This document shows positions 63,430 through 64,000 of a stretch of DNA of 64,000 bases, piece by piece. The notes under the pieces are model-generated. The model made no database searches and was not told where the DNA came from. It worked only from the letters and a program-made list of their open reading frames with translations. Each line of letters begins with the position of its first letter. Position 1 is the stretch's first letter. The position numbers and the translations under genes are program-made. The stretch is from Xanthomonas dyei (GTDB taxonomy: Bacteria; Pseudomonadota; Gammaproteobacteria; Xanthomonadales; Xanthomonadaceae), in contig NZ_MDEE01000009.1 of the NCBI RefSeq assembly GCF_002939865.1, forward strand, positions 1 to 64,000, written 5' to 3'.

Positions 63430-64000
63430 GCGCGGCGCGCGACCTGGTCGGCTACGGCGCCACCCCGCCGGATGCGCAGTGGCCGGGTGGCGCGCGCATC
63501 GCCGTGCAGTTCGTCATCAATTACGAAGAAGGCGCGGAAAACTGCGTGCTCAACGGCGATGCCGGCTCGGAGGCGTTTCTGTCGGAAATGGTCGGCGCAC
63601 ACGCCCAGGCCGGCGCACGCGCCATGGCCATGGAAAGCCTGTACGAGTACGGCAGCCGCGCCGGTTTCTGGCGGCTGCATCGGCTGTTCACTGCGCGCGC
63701 GGTGCCGGTGACCGTGTTCGGCGTGGCGAATGCGCTGGCCGCCAATCCCGACGCGGTGGCCGCGATGCAGGCCGCCGACTGGGAAATCGCCAGCCACGGG
63801 CTGCGCTGGATCGACTACCAACATATCGACGAGGCCACCGAGCGCGCGCATATCGCGCAAGCGATCGCGGTGCACACCCGCGTCACCGGCAGCCGTCCGC
63901 TGGGCTGGTACCAGGGCCGCACCAGCCCCAACACCGCGCGCCTGGTTGCCGAAGAAGGCGGCTTTATCTACGACGCCGACAGCTATGCCGACGATGTGCC
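63426..64000 (+). CDS. puuE: Allantoinase PuuE, polysaccharide-deacetylase type (cut by window edge)
   Basis: Start ATG 63426 in ATGA overlap with the aminotransferase. The first 191 codons read RDLVGYGATPPDAQWPGGARIAVQFVINYEEG, NCVLNGDAGSEAFLSEM, YEYGSRAGFWRLHRLF, WEIASHGLRWIDYQ and PLGWYQGRTSPNTARLVAEEG, all diagnostic of PuuE, a metal-independent NodB-fold enzyme that opens allantoin to allantoate. The rest lies beyond 64000. It has no similarity to the amidohydrolase-type AllB, so the strain uses this alternative enzyme. Confidence 0.93.
   Translation, partial: MSAARDLVGYGATPPDAQWPGGARIAVQFVINYEEGAENCVLNGDAGSEAFLSEMVGAHAQAGARAMAMESLYEYGSRAGFWRLHRLFTARAVPVTVFGVANALAANPDAVAAMQAADWEIASHGLRWIDYQHIDEATERAHIAQAIAVHTRVTGSRPLGWYQGRTSPNTARLVAEEGGFIYDADSYADDV

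Noticed and set aside
1-64000. CRISPR arrays, tRNA/rRNA genes, insertion sequences, prophage
   Set aside because: No regularly spaced repeats, no cloverleaf or rRNA sequence recognised, and no transposase or phage protein among the readable genes.

Overview
The window is GC-rich, gene-dense chromosomal DNA. Protein content points to a Xanthomonas-type gammaproteobacterium: a conditioned-medium-factor hydrolase, an orphan XVIPCD (Xanthomonas type IV effector recruitment) domain, a candidate type III effector, many LysR/HxlR-controlled oxidoreductases and relic integron cassettes. No tRNA, rRNA, CRISPR array or intact insertion sequence was found. Genus is inferred from family content, not from a marker gene.

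Region by region: 1-3.1 kb is a lower-GC accessory stretch of small genes, two of them bounded by integron attC-like sites. 3.1-5.7 kb holds a chemotaxis receptor translationally coupled to a small thiol-like protein. 6.2-7.7 kb is a divergent HxlR/quinone oxidoreductase pair (QorR/QorB type). 8.3-10.0 kb is a phosphate-selective porin with a candidate Pho box. 10.3-11.9 kb is a second HxlR/quinone reductase pair. 12.6-14.9 kb is a run of four small genes separated by five attC-like sites, which I read as a relic integron cassette array without an integrase. 15-20.7 kb carries three more oxidoreductase units (TetR-SDR-MDR, MDR-WYL regulator, SDR). 21.5-24.3 kb is metE behind a cobalamin riboswitch. 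24.5-36.3 kb is mixed: Cmf-type hydrolase, a small exported two-gene unit, purU, an XVIPCD protein, a beta-hydroxyacid dehydrogenase, an old-yellow-enzyme, a sirtuin, a decayed VOC/MFS pair with its LysR, and the effector candidate. 36.6-41.4 kb has a VOC protein, tatD and a LysR-controlled Rieske oxygenase plus reductase.

The right half is dominated by purine use: a purine permease and an exported adenosine deaminase (41.8-44.7 kb), an AtzE/HpxY-type amidase and an HpxW-type Ntn hydrolase (45.1-48.2 kb), a NepI-like nucleoside exporter (57.7-58.9 kb), then allantoate amidohydrolase, ureidoglycine-glyoxylate aminotransferase and allantoinase PuuE (60.9 kb to the window end). Together these fit a route allantoin > allantoate > ureidoglycine > oxalurate > oxamate > oxalate, with the last steps separated by 12.7 kb. 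Between them lie an AT-rich islet of exported proteins (48.2-50.2 kb), a GvpU-like orphan, an S9 peptidase, an alpha/beta hydrolase with its LysR, and an SDR whose upstream region carries the same operator-like palindrome as the TetR locus 39 kb away.
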